Source of the DNA: JBFIHZ01 sp041601535
Lineage (GTDB): Bacteria > Pseudomonadota > Gammaproteobacteria > Xanthomonadales > SZUA-36
Length of the DNA: 46,602 nucleotides
Direction of reading: 5' to 3'
Assembly (NCBI GenBank): GCA_041601535.1
Contig: JBFIHZ010000003.1
Span: 1-46,602, forward strand
Shown: piece after piece, positions 9,235 through 18,035 of the stretch
Numbering within the stretch: position 1 is the stretch's first letter
Layout: every line of letters begins with the position of its first letter
The notes under the pieces: generated by a model
Seen by the model: only the letters and a program-made list of their open reading frames with translations
What the model was told of the DNA's origin: nothing
Database searches by the model: none
Made by a program: the position numbers and the translations under genes

Positions 9235-11073
9235 TCAAAGCTCTTCCAGCATTCCCCGGGCTTCAGCCTGCTGCTCTTCGCTGCCGTGCTCGATGACTTC
9301 ATCAAGTATTACCCGGGCTGCTTCCTTGTCCCCCATGGAGATATAGGCACGGGCGAGATCCAGGCGCACTTCCGGATCGGCACTGTCTTCGTCCAGCAGT
9401 TCAGCATCTTCATCCTGCTGCTTGCGGGAAACGGGCGCCGCAGCCCCTGCATCACCTGCGGTGTCTTTATGCTCCTCACCGGCAGTTTCCGTTTCCGGCT
9501 TCAGCACTTTGAGGATCTCTTCCGCCTCGTCCGTCATTTCGCGCACGCGCGCATCCGGTTCAGGCCCGCCGTCGGCAATCAACAGCCGACTGGCGTCGCG
9601 GCGGCTCATCAGCCAACCGGCAATACCCGCCACCAGCAGCACCAGGCCGATCAGCCAGATGGTCCAGCTGGAGTACCAGGGCGAATCCGGCTCCTGCACC
9701 TTGCTGGAGACCACCGGTACCTGGGGCTGGCTGGCCGGGGCGCTCGCCGCCGGCGGGTTGCCAGCAGGTGCTGCCAGACCATCGGCCGAGCTGGCTGCAG
9801 CATCGCCTGCCTCGGCTGCATCTGCGTCGGTGCCAGCTTCACCGGTGGCATCCTGCAGACGGCTTTCACGCAGATTCTGTTCCAGCACTGCCAGTTCAGC
9901 ATCCTCTACCGTTGCGGATGAATCGGCCGGCTGGCTGGCTGCCAGCTGCGCTTCCAGTTCCTTGATGCGGTCCTGCAGGTAAGTGTTTTCCTGCTGTTCG
10001 CTGATCAGTTCCTCTTCCTTGCGTGCCAACTCTTCACGCAGGGCGGTAAGACCGGTGGAGGCTTCGGAATCGCTGGCCGAGGCTTCAAACCCGTAAGCGC
10101 TGTCTGCGTCAATGTCCGCAGACGGCGGCACCAGTTCCAGCTGGTCATCTGCTGCGTAGTCCGCTTCCGGACGCGCTTCCGGCAGGCTGGAGGCTTCATC
10201 CACCAACGGCGTTTCAACGGCCGGACTGACTGCCGGACTGGCTGCTTGCTGGCTGAGGGATTCGGTTTGCGATATCACTTCATCACGCGCAGCCGCGGCT
10301 GAAATGGCTTCGACTTCCGCGACCGTTGGCATACGCAGAATCGCCCCGCGTTTCAACAGGTTGATGTTGTTGTTTATAAACGCCTGAGGGTTGTTGCGCT
10401 GGATTGCCAACATGGCGCTGTTGGTGTTCAACCCGCTGCTCTGGGACCAGTTGTGCGCGATACGCCACAGTGTTTCGCCCGCCTGGACCGGGCCATACTC
10501 GCCGTCGGCAACAGTCGATGCGGCGGGCCTGGCTGCAGCCGGTGGCGTACTTGCCCGGCCCTGCTCAGTGGCATCGTCAGGCGTTACGGCTTCGGGCTGC
10601 GGTGCACTGCGCGATTCCGCCGGGGCGGTTCGCCGCTGATCGACAACCGGGGCCGGAGCCGGCGAATCAAACACCGGCGGATCCAGAAACAGGGTGTATT
10701 CACGCAGCATACGGCCACTGGACCAGTTTACTTCGACGATCAGCCGGATCACCGGGTCCTTGACCGCCAGGTTACTGGTGACGCGAATATCCGCCCCATC
10801 CGCCGACCGCACCACTTCGAAACGCAAGGGTACGGAAATCGCTTCACGGCTGGCACCGATCAGGGCGAAATCGTCTGCGGAGGCCAGCTTTGCCGTGACC
10901 GAGTCCAGATCGTCACTGGCGCTGGTGATCAGGTTGATATTCGCCTGTAACGGCTGATTCAGGTATGAATCAACCGTGGCATTTCCCAGGCCCAGCGCGT
11001 ATGCGCCCTGGCTGGATAAGGCGAGCGCTACCGCAAGCGCCAAGCGTGAGCCGGTGCGTATGCTTTGTGTCAT
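9235..11073 (-). CDS. fimV: FimV-family pilus assembly / polarity protein
   Basis: Inner-membrane protein of the FimV/HubP family, which organises type IV pilus assembly and polar localisation. The 612-aa product has a signal peptide ending near residue 26 (AYA-LGLG) and the N-terminal FimV domain (SYLNQPLQA). A peptidoglycan-binding LysM-like domain lies near 195-250 (YGPVQAGETLWRIA). A coiled coil (~345-375), a transmembrane helix near residue 475 (WTIWLIGLVLLVAGIAGWL) and a cytoplasmic acidic C-terminus ending in the FimV TPR-like motif (LDLARAYISMGDKEAARVIL) follow. It is shorter than the ~900-aa Pseudomonas protein. Start ATG at 11073 has a GGAGG site. It lies between asd and truA, the standard location. 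Confidence 0.93.
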   Translation of the reverse strand: MTQSIRTGSRLALAVALALSSQGAYALGLGNATVDSYLNQPLQANINLITSASDDLDSVTAKLASADDFALIGASREAISVPLRFEVVRSADGADIRVTSNLAVKDPVIRLIVEVNWSSGRMLREYTLFLDPPVFDSPAPAPVVDQRRTAPAESRSAPQPEAVTPDDATEQGRASTPPAAARPAASTVADGEYGPVQAGETLWRIAHNWSQSSGLNTNSAMLAIQRNNPQAFINNNINLLKRGAILRMPTVAEVEAISAAAARDEVISQTESLSQQAASPAVSPAVETPLVDEASSLPEARPEADYAADDQLELVPPSADIDADSAYGFEASASDSEASTGLTALREELARKEEELISEQQENTYLQDRIKELEAQLAASQPADSSATVEDAELAVLEQNLRESRLQDATGEAGTDADAAEAGDAAASSADGLAAPAGNPPAASAPASQPQVPVVSSKVQEPDSPWYSSWTIWLIGLVLLVAGIAGWLMSRRDASRLLIADGGPEPDARVREMTDEAEEILKVLKPETETAGEEHKDTAGDAGAAAPVSRKQQDEDAELLDEDSADPEVRLDLARAYISMGDKEAARVILDEVIEHGSEEQQAEARGMLEEL

Positions 11074-11139
11074 GAGTCCCTCCGTCTTTCCCTGACTTTG
11101 TGAAGAACAGAACCTGCAGGCATCAAACCAGCCCGCCGT

Positions 11140-12210
11140 TCAGGCGCCTGCCTGAGCCGAGTGTACGTCTGCGCCCTGTTGCGTTCCAGATGCGCTGCGC
11201 CGCTGTTCCAGGTAATCCATGATCTGCACGGCATTGAGTGCCGCGCCTTTACGGATATTGTCCGCCACCACCCACATGCTGATCCCACGCGGGTGACTCA
11301 GGTCGCGCCGCAAACGGCTGACAAACACCGGATCTTTTCCGGCCGCATGAGTTACAGGTGTGGCATGAGTGTCATCAGTGCGCTCCAGCAATTCTACCCC
11401 ATCGGCCTGCTGCAGCAGCTTTCTGACCTCTTCCACGCTGATGTCATCGCGGGTTTCAAAATGCACCGCTTCGGCGTGGCCATAAAATACCGGCACTCGC
11501 ACCGCGGTGGCATTAACCAGAACTTCCTTGTCGCAGAGGATTTTCTGGGTCTCCCAGAACATTTTCATTTCTTCTTTTGAATAGCCGTTGTCCAGCATCA
11601 CGTCGATCTGCGGCAGCACGTTGAATGCAATGGGCTGCTTGAATGCAGACATTTCCGCATCCTTGAAATTCAGGCGCTGTGCCGTCTGCGTGGCCAGCTC
11701 CTGCAGGCCTTTACGACCGGCGCCGGAAACCGACTGGTAGGTGGCCACGTTGATGCGCGTGATGCCGGCAACCTTATGGATGGGGGCCAGGGCCACCACC
11801 ATCTGGATGGTGGAACAATTCGGGTTGGCGATAATGCAGCCGCCTTGCAGCGCATCGAGTTCGTGCGCATTGACTTCGGGCACCACCAGCGGGATGTCGT
11901 CGTCGTAGCGGAATGCCGAGGTATTGTCGATGACAATGGCACCAGCCGCTGCGGCACGGGGTGCGTGCTCCAGGCTGACCGAACCACCGGCAGAAAACAG
12001 CGCATAGTCCACGGTACTGAAATCAAAGTCGGCGAGGTTTTCAATGGTGAGCTGTGCATTGCCAAACTCAACCTCCTGGCCAGCGGAACGTTCACTGGCC
12101 AGCGCCGTTACGTTGTCAGTGCGATGGCCGCGTTCGGCCAGTATGGATAACATCACTTCGCCGACAGCACCACTGGCGCCGACTACGGCTATATCAGGTT
12201 TTTTCATCAT
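11140..12210 (-). CDS. asd: Aspartate-semialdehyde dehydrogenase
   Basis: Reduces aspartyl phosphate to aspartate semialdehyde for lysine, threonine and methionine synthesis. The NADP-binding loop VVGASGAVGEVML is at the N-terminus and the catalytic Cys sits in NPNCSTIQ near residue 133. ATG at 12210 is chosen; TTG at 12216 extends the frame by two codons and ATG at 12207 shortens it by one. A C-terminal tail of about 20 residues (after LEQRR) exceeds the usual end. There is no strong ribosome site, but TATAAT lies seven bases upstream of the ATG. Confidence 0.95.
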   Translation of the reverse strand: MMKKPDIAVVGASGAVGEVMLSILAERGHRTDNVTALASERSAGQEVEFGNAQLTIENLADFDFSTVDYALFSAGGSVSLEHAPRAAAAGAIVIDNTSAFRYDDDIPLVVPEVNAHELDALQGGCIIANPNCSTIQMVVALAPIHKVAGITRINVATYQSVSGAGRKGLQELATQTAQRLNFKDAEMSAFKQPIAFNVLPQIDVMLDNGYSKEEMKMFWETQKILCDKEVLVNATAVRVPVFYGHAEAVHFETRDDISVEEVRKLLQQADGVELLERTDDTHATPVTHAAGKDPVFVSRLRRDLSHPRGISMWVVADNIRKGAALNAVQIMDYLEQRRSASGTQQGADVHSAQAGA

Positions 12211-12217
12211 GTCCAAG

Positions 12218-12223
12218 ATTATA
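12218..12223 (-). promoter_or_regulatory. Candidate -10 box immediately before asd
   Basis: A perfect TATAAT on the minus strand ends seven bases before the asd ATG at 12210. A transcript from it would start at or next to the ATG, giving a leaderless asd mRNA. No convincing -35 hexamer is seen 16-18 bases upstream, so the call is tentative. Confidence 0.35.
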
Positions 12224-12279
12224 TAGTAAATGTAACTCGTTGTTTATAAAAGCTTCAATCAAAGCTACCCTGAGGGTTA

Positions 12280-13341
12280 TCAACCCATCTGGGCGCGATG
12301 ACGCAGCACGTGGTCCATTAGCACCAGGGCCAGCATGGCTTCGACGATAGGCGTTGCCCGAATACCCACGCAAGGGTCATGGCGGCCCTTGGTAATGACC
12401 TCAACCTCGTTATTGTCCACATCAAGGCCTTTGCCCGGCAGGCGCAAGCTGGATGTGGGTTTGAACGCGGTGCTGACCAGAATATCCTGCCCACTGGATA
12501 TTCCCCCAAGGATACCGCCAGCGTGGTTGCTCAGAAAGCCTTTTTTTGTCATTTCATCGCGGTGTTCCGTGCCATATTGCGCGACACAGTCGAAACCCGC
12601 GCCAATTTCCACGCCCTTGGCGGCATTGATGCTCATCATGGCGGCTGCGATCTCCGCGTCCAGTTTGCCATAAACCGGGGCACCCAGCCCGGCCGGAACA
12701 TTACGCGCCACCACGTTTACTCGCGCGCCCACCGAGTCACCCGATTTGCGCAAACCATCCATAAACGCTTCCAGTTCCGCCACGCGGGACGGATCAGGGC
12801 AAAAGAACGGATTGTCATCAATGGTATCCCATTGCTTGTCTTCATCGGTGCGGATTGGGCCAAGCTGTGCCAGCCAGCCTTGCACTTCCACCTGCAGCTC
12901 CTGTTTCAGCCATTTGCGCGCGATGGCGCCTGCCGCCACGCGCATGGTGGTTTCACGCGCCGAGGAACGGCCTCCGCCGCGAAAATCGCGAATGCCATAC
13001 TTCTGCCAGTAGGTGTAATCCGCATGGCCGGGGCGGAACTGTTGCGAGATATTGCCGTAGTCTTTCGAGCGCGCATCGGTGTTTTCAATAAGCAAGGCGA
13101 TGGGGGTGCCCGTGGTCTTGCCCTCAAACACGCCAGACAGGATTTGCACATCGTCCTTTTCCCGCCGCTGAGAGGTGTGCCGCGACCGGCCGGTGGCACG
13201 CCGCTTCAGTTCATGCTTGATTTCATCGGTGTTGATTTCCAGCAGCGGCGGACAGCCATCGATCACGCAGCCAATGGCCGGACCATGGCTTTCGCCAAAA
13301 GTGGTTACCCGCAGCAAGGTTCCGAAGGTGTTGTCAGACAT
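12280..13341 (-). CDS. aroC: Chorismate synthase
   Basis: Last step of the shikimate pathway: EPSP to chorismate, needing reduced FMN. The 353-aa protein starts with the signature GTLLRVTTFGESHGPAIG and contains GRSSARETTMRVAAGA and GGISSGQDI, as in all AroC proteins. The start is ATG at 13341, overlapping the end of prmB by eight bases, so the two are co-transcribed. It supplies chorismate to the trp genes in the same block. Confidence 0.97.
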   Translation of the reverse strand: MSDNTFGTLLRVTTFGESHGPAIGCVIDGCPPLLEINTDEIKHELKRRATGRSRHTSQRREKDDVQILSGVFEGKTTGTPIALLIENTDARSKDYGNISQQFRPGHADYTYWQKYGIRDFRGGGRSSARETTMRVAAGAIARKWLKQELQVEVQGWLAQLGPIRTDEDKQWDTIDDNPFFCPDPSRVAELEAFMDGLRKSGDSVGARVNVVARNVPAGLGAPVYGKLDAEIAAAMMSINAAKGVEIGAGFDCVAQYGTEHRDEMTKKGFLSNHAGGILGGISSGQDILVSTAFKPTSSLRLPGKGLDVDNNEVEVITKGRHDPCVGIRATPIVEAMLALVLMDHVLRHRAQMG

Positions 13342-14245
13342 GTTGGCGTTCCTTTAATTTCGATTCTATCGTTGTGCCTGCAGCCAGCAATTGCTCACGG
13401 GTAAGCAGGAATACGCCGGAACCGCCATGGCTGAATTCCAGCCACAGAAACGGCAGTTCGGGAAATAACTCCGACAGACGCTGTTCACTTTCACCCACTT
13501 CGCAGATCAGCAAGCCCTGCTCTGCCAGGTAATCAGGTGATTGCAACATGATCTGCAGGCACGCGTCCAGACCATCATCGCCGGAATACAAGCCCAGCGC
13601 CGGTTCCGCCTGGTATTCACGCGGTAACTCCCGGGCGGCGGCTCCGGGGACGTACGGCGGATTGGTTACAATCAGGTCCCAGCGCTGATCCGGCAGGTCC
13701 GCAAACAGATCGGACCGGTGCAGACTGACCCGGTCAGCAACGCCGTGGCGTTGCAAGTTGCGGGCGGCAACTTCCAGCGCTTGCGGACTGATATCCGAAG
13801 CATCCACCTGCAGCCACGGCATATGGCGGGCGATGGCGATGCCAATACACCCACTGCCGGTGCACAGATCCAGCACGCGGTGCAGTTGCTGCGGCTCAAC
13901 CCAGGGGGTGAACTGGTCAAAAATCAGTTCCGCGATGGGTGAACGCGGCACCAGCACGTGTTCATCGATCTCAAATTCCAGCCCGGCGAACCAGGCGCTG
14001 CCCAGGATATAGGCCATTGGTATCCCCTGCTCTACCCGCTGTCGCAGGCGCGCGGTGATACAGGCGGCAGCGGTTTCATCCACTTCCCTGTCCCAATCCT
14101 CGAATGTGCCATCCAGTGCCGCGCCCACCGTGTGCATGACCAGCCAGGCCGCCTCGTCGGCCGGATTGTCGGTGCCGTGACCACAGTGCACATCCGCGCC
14201 TTGCAGTTGTTGTGAAACATGATCAATCCATTGCCTGATGTTCAT
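13334..14245 (-). CDS. prmB: 50S ribosomal protein L3 glutamine methyltransferase
   Basis: SAM-dependent N5-glutamine methyltransferase of the HemK/PrmB family. The 303-aa protein has the SAM-binding motif VLDLCTGSGCIGIAIA and the active-site NPPY (VTNPPYVPG), which holds the target amide. The N-terminal helical domain and the pairing with aroC favour PrmB (L3 target) over PrmC (release factors). It is the first gene of the minus-strand biosynthetic block, divergent from the Sco gene. Confidence 0.93.
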   Translation of the reverse strand: MNIRQWIDHVSQQLQGADVHCGHGTDNPADEAAWLVMHTVGAALDGTFEDWDREVDETAAACITARLRQRVEQGIPMAYILGSAWFAGLEFEIDEHVLVPRSPIAELIFDQFTPWVEPQQLHRVLDLCTGSGCIGIAIARHMPWLQVDASDISPQALEVAARNLQRHGVADRVSLHRSDLFADLPDQRWDLIVTNPPYVPGAAARELPREYQAEPALGLYSGDDGLDACLQIMLQSPDYLAEQGLLICEVGESEQRLSELFPELPFLWLEFSHGGSGVFLLTREQLLAAGTTIESKLKERQHV

Positions 14246-14336
14246 GGCCGGTCTCTGTGTACGATTATTGGGTCAGACGGGTGCCATCTTCCTGCAACTT
14301 TACAGGACGGCGTGTTTTCCGGTGTGCCGGACGCAG

Positions 14337-14342
14337 TATAAT
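14337..14342 (+). promoter_or_regulatory. Candidate -10 box for the Sco-psd transcript
   Basis: TATAAT, preceded by G, lies 44 bases before the Sco ATG in the 141-bp divergent gap with prmB. The -35 is poor (TTTTCC at a 16-base spacing). The call rests mainly on the perfect -10. Confidence 0.45.
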
Positions 14343-14386
14343 CCACCCTTCACGGGTATTGCCTGCCCGACAACACGAAAAACAAC

Positions 14387-15028
14387 ATGTCACAATCAAC
14401 ACAACTCAGGTTTATCGTCCTTGCGCTCAGCCTCGCCGTACTGGCGGCATTGGCAGGCGCCCTGACCTGGCGCTGGTATGACGCCCACCAGCAGCCCGTG
14501 CTGCACAGCACAATCCTGTTGCCCCAGCCCAAAGTTGTCAGCGATTTTGCGCTGCTGGACGACCAGGGGCAGGCATTCTCGCGGGCGGATTTCGCCGGCC
14601 AGTGGTCCTTGCTGTTCTTTGGCTTTACTTCCTGTCCTGATATTTGTCCCAATACCCTGTTTGAGCTGCAACAGGCCCGCAAGCTGATGCAGCAGCAAGG
14701 AACGGAAACGCAGTGGCCCCAGGTATATCTGGTGTCGGTGGACCCGGAGCGTGACTCACCGCAAAAGCTGGCGGAGTATCTGGACTATTTTGACCCGTCG
14801 TTCATTGGCCTGACCGGCGATGAGCGGCAACTGCAGGCGGTCAGCTTCCAGCTCGGTGCCGTGTATCATGTGCAGGAGCATGAAGCGGGCGATGTCGAGT
14901 ACGATGTGGATCACAGCGCCAGCCTGTTATTGCTCAATCCGGACGCGCAGTTACATGCTGTCATGCGTGCACCGCATGAAGCCAATATGATTGTTAACGA
15001 CCTGCGGGCTGTCATCCCGGAACGGTGA
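14387..15028 (+). CDS. SCO1/SenC-family copper chaperone / thiol oxidoreductase
   Basis: Membrane-anchored periplasmic protein of 213 aa. Residues ~9-30 form a single transmembrane anchor. The thioredoxin-like domain carries the copper-binding Cys pair TSCPDIC (C83, C87) and the distal His in DVDHSAS (H176), the three Sco ligands. Sco proteins deliver copper to the CuA centre of cytochrome oxidase or keep its cysteines reduced. No oxidase gene is nearby, so the client is unknown. It overlaps nothing and ends four bases before the psd start, implying co-transcription. Confidence 0.92.
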   Translation: MSQSTQLRFIVLALSLAVLAALAGALTWRWYDAHQQPVLHSTILLPQPKVVSDFALLDDQGQAFSRADFAGQWSLLFFGFTSCPDICPNTLFELQQARKLMQQQGTETQWPQVYLVSVDPERDSPQKLAEYLDYFDPSFIGLTGDERQLQAVSFQLGAVYHVQEHEAGDVEYDVDHSASLLLLNPDAQLHAVMRAPHEANMIVNDLRAVIPER

Positions 15029-15032
15029 GGCC

Positions 15033-15887
15033 ATGAACCTGTTCGAACGCATCTTCAGTGGCATACAGTACCTGCTACCACACCACTTCCTGTCTTCGCT
15101 GGTGCACGCCTTGATGCGCATCCGCTTTCGGCCGGTGAAAAACCTGCAAATCTGGATGGTGGGCGGGCTGGCTGGTGTGGACTGGTCCGAAGCACGCCAT
15201 CAGAACTATTCTGATTACGTGCATTTCAATGATTTCTTTACCCGCGAACTGTTGCCCGGCGCACGGCCGCTGGACCCAGACCCGGAGGCCTTCGTCAGCC
15301 CGTCGGATGGCCGCATCAGCCAGTGCGGCCGCATTACCCAGGACCGCATTCTGCAGGCCAAGGGCCGCAGTTATTCATTACGCTCCCTGCTGGCCAATGA
15401 CCCCCAGGCGGCCGACTTCGTGAATGGCTTTTTTCACACCATTTATCTGTCGCCCAAGGATTACCACCGCGTGCACATGCCGATGACCGGCACCTTGCAG
15501 CGCATGATTCATGTGCCCGGCCGGGTGTTCAGCGTGGCGCCTTATACCGTGCGGCAGATACCCGACCTGTTTGCCCGCAACGAGCGGGTCATCTGCCTGT
15601 TTGACACTACCCACGGCCCACTGGCGGTCATCCTGGTGGGCGCCATGCTGGTGTCCAGCATGGCGACGGTATGGTCCGGCACGGTGACGCCGCCACGGGC
15701 ACGCCGGGTAAAAACCGGCGACTGGTCGCGCCGCGAAATCACCTTGCAACGCGGCGAGGAAATGGGCCGGTTCAACATGGGTTCCACGGTGATCACATTG
15801 CTGCCGGCCAATGCCATTTCCCAGCTGTCCGAACTGGGTCCGGACGACGAAGTGATGATGGGTCAGAAACTGGCGCGCCTGCGCTAG
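15033..15887 (+). CDS. psd: Phosphatidylserine decarboxylase proenzyme
   Basis: Makes phosphatidylethanolamine from phosphatidylserine at the inner membrane. The 284-aa proenzyme cleaves itself at the Gly-Ser bond of the GST motif, here FNMGSTVITLL near residue 250, which leaves a pyruvoyl group on the alpha chain. Other family motifs are FHTIYLSPKDYHRVHMP (His near 150) and NERVICLFDT. The start is ATG at 15033, with GAGG just upstream; a longer frame from 14991 would overlap the Sco gene and lacks similarity. Confidence 0.96.
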   Translation: MNLFERIFSGIQYLLPHHFLSSLVHALMRIRFRPVKNLQIWMVGGLAGVDWSEARHQNYSDYVHFNDFFTRELLPGARPLDPDPEAFVSPSDGRISQCGRITQDRILQAKGRSYSLRSLLANDPQAADFVNGFFHTIYLSPKDYHRVHMPMTGTLQRMIHVPGRVFSVAPYTVRQIPDLFARNERVICLFDTTHGPLAVILVGAMLVSSMATVWSGTVTPPRARRVKTGDWSRREITLQRGEEMGRFNMGSTVITLLPANAISQLSELGPDDEVMMGQKLARLR

Positions 15888-15919
15888 GCGCAAGCACCAC
15901 GGTTACTGACCGCCAGTCG

Positions 15920-17917
15920 TTACCAGCCGCATTGCCGGCCGGCGTTTTCTTTATCCAGCCATTCCTGCAAAGGCGCAAAGTAGTCCAGCATCGCGGTGGC
16001 GTCCATTTCCGGTGAACCGGTCAGCGCCTCCAGTGCTTCAGGCCAGGGCCGGCTTCTGCCCATCACCAGCATCTTGTTCAGCGCCTCTCCCGCCGCCTCG
16101 CTGCCATAGATCGAACAACGGTGGATGGGGCCCTGGTTGCCGGCGATTTCACACAGCGAACGGAAGAACTGGAACTGCAGCACATGCGCCAGGAAATAAC
16201 GCGTATACGGTGTATTGCCGGGTACGTGGTACTTGGCGCCCGGGTCGAAGGCGTCCTGCGGACGTACATTCGGCGCAGCAATGCCCTGGTATTTTTCGCG
16301 TAATTGCCACCACAGTTCGTTATACGATTCCGGCCCTGCTTCACCGGCAAATACTTTCCAGCGCCACTGGTCAACCATCAGCCCAAAGGGCAGAAAGGCC
16401 ACCTTATCCAGCGCATTTCTCATCAACAGGCCAATATCGCCACTGGCATCCGGCTGGGTTTCCAGCAGGCCGATCTGCTGCAGGTAGCGCGGCGTAATCG
16501 ATAAGGACAGGGTGTCGCCAACGGCTTCGTGAAACCCATCGTTGGCGCTGGTGCGATGCAGGTAGGTTTGCTGGTTATAGGCCCGCTGGTAATAATTATG
16601 TCCCAGCTCGTGGTGAATGGTTTTGAAATCCTCGTCGTTAACCTTGATGCACATCTTGATGCGCAGATCTTCTTTTTCATCGATATCCCAGGCCGAGGCA
16701 TGGCAGATCACATCGCGGTCCGCTGGTTTGACAAACAGCGAGCGTTGCCAGAACGTTTCCGGCAGTGGCTCAAACCCCAGTGAACTGAAAAAAGCCTCGC
16801 CGGTTTTTACCATGCCGATGGGGTCAAACTGCCGCTCCTGCAGGATGGTCGTTAAGTCATAGCCTGGGTCGGCGGCTTCCGGCCCGGCTATGTCGTAAAT
16901 ATTTCCCCAGCTCTGCGCCCACATATTGCCCAGTAAATGGGCCGGTATCGGGCTGTGCTGCGGGACGATATCTTCGCCATAAAATTCGCCCAGACGTGCG
17001 CGCACATGGCAGTGCAAGGCTTCGTACAGCGGTCTTACCTGGCCCCAAAGGCGGTCCAGTTCGGTAGCGAAATCATCCGGCGGCATGTCATACCCGGACC
17101 GCCACATGGTGCCCAGGTTGTCAAAACCCAGTTCCCTTGCTCCTTCGTTGGCCAGCTCAACCTGCCGCGCATACAAGGGTTTCATCGGCACGGCAATCTC
17201 ACGCCAGCCGTTCCACGCTTCCAGTAATTCACCGGCATCGCGCGAGCTGGCCAGTATTTCCTCCAGATCCCCCAGTGCCAGGCAGTCATTTTCGCCGCGG
17301 CAGTACTGGCCCTTGCCATACAGGCTGTCCAGCTTGGCGCCGATCTCGGCCTGCTCGGCGTTTTTCGCGGCGTCGCTTGGGGCCGGAATAACAATGGAAT
17401 TGCGCAAAATGTCCAGTTTGCGTGCGGTCACCTCATCCAGGCCCGCCAGATTGGAATAGCGGGCGGCTTCGGCCGCAATGGACACCTGGGCTGCGGTCAG
17501 GTTTTCGCTCGCCATGGCTGACAGCATTTCGGTGTCGTAGGTGATGAAATTGGCTTGCACCCAGGCTACACGTTCGGCGTACTGGCCCAGCTCGGCCAGT
17601 TGTTGCTCGGAGCGTGCCACAAAGGATTCGGCTTCTTCTACAGTCACCGCCGGTGCAGCCATCGTGTCCGATGGCGTTGCCTGTGTGCTAACCGCCACAT
17701 CTGGCGTTGCCTCCACGCTGTTGGCAGCGCGCTCACACGCTGCGGTCAGCGCGGCCAGCACCAGCGCCAGGCTAAACACCAGCAGACCTTTAAAGCCGCA
17801 TGGCAGTTGCAAACCCGTACGAGCTTGATTGTTGGCGTCCTGCCTGGCATATGTGTCCGGCCTCAGGCAGTCAGCGTGCGTCAGCCGCGCCAGTGCGTAA
17901 TGTGCAGACTCTTTCAT
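15920..17917 (-). CDS. M2 family metallopeptidase (ACE-like peptidyl-dipeptidase), probable lipoprotein
   Basis: Bacterial relative of angiotensin-converting enzyme. The zinc motif HHELGHNYYQRAY (HELGH at 436-440) is followed about 24 residues later by the third ligand in GFHEAVGD, the M2 arrangement. Family motifs PIPAHLLGNMWAQSW and YLTRYFLAH-like (YTRYFLAHVLQFQF) are present. Of 665 aa from ATG 17917, residues ~44-60 are hydrophobic and end in LTAAC, a lipobox, so the mature protein is probably a lipid-anchored periplasmic enzyme. The ~43 residues before the hydrophobic stretch are unusually long for a signal. TTG at 17809 would give a normal lipoprotein signal (starting MQLPCGFKGL) and may be the true start. 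It probably releases dipeptides from oligopeptide C-termini. Convergent with psd. Confidence 0.88.
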   Translation of the reverse strand: MKESAHYALARLTHADCLRPDTYARQDANNQARTGLQLPCGFKGLLVFSLALVLAALTAACERAANSVEATPDVAVSTQATPSDTMAAPAVTVEEAESFVARSEQQLAELGQYAERVAWVQANFITYDTEMLSAMASENLTAAQVSIAAEAARYSNLAGLDEVTARKLDILRNSIVIPAPSDAAKNAEQAEIGAKLDSLYGKGQYCRGENDCLALGDLEEILASSRDAGELLEAWNGWREIAVPMKPLYARQVELANEGARELGFDNLGTMWRSGYDMPPDDFATELDRLWGQVRPLYEALHCHVRARLGEFYGEDIVPQHSPIPAHLLGNMWAQSWGNIYDIAGPEAADPGYDLTTILQERQFDPIGMVKTGEAFFSSLGFEPLPETFWQRSLFVKPADRDVICHASAWDIDEKEDLRIKMCIKVNDEDFKTIHHELGHNYYQRAYNQQTYLHRTSANDGFHEAVGDTLSLSITPRYLQQIGLLETQPDASGDIGLLMRNALDKVAFLPFGLMVDQWRWKVFAGEAGPESYNELWWQLREKYQGIAAPNVRPQDAFDPGAKYHVPGNTPYTRYFLAHVLQFQFFRSLCEIAGNQGPIHRCSIYGSEAAGEALNKMLVMGRSRPWPEALEALTGSPEMDATAMLDYFAPLQEWLDKENAGRQCGW

Positions 17918-18035
17918 ATTGTTTGATTCCAATAACTTATCGTGTTGGCCGCAAGGCTACCAGAAGCAGGCGATTGAAACTATTGGAACTGTGGCGCCGC
18001 CGGGTTATCTATACTAACGACCAAAGGAGAACGGA

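Noticed and set aside
12379..13404. Long plus-strand open frame (341 codons) opposite aroC
   Set aside because: It is the antisense shadow of a clear chorismate synthase and has no family features.
12379..14245. prmB as prmC (release-factor methyltransferase)
   Set aside because: No prfA is adjacent; the N-terminal domain and overlap with aroC fit PrmB.
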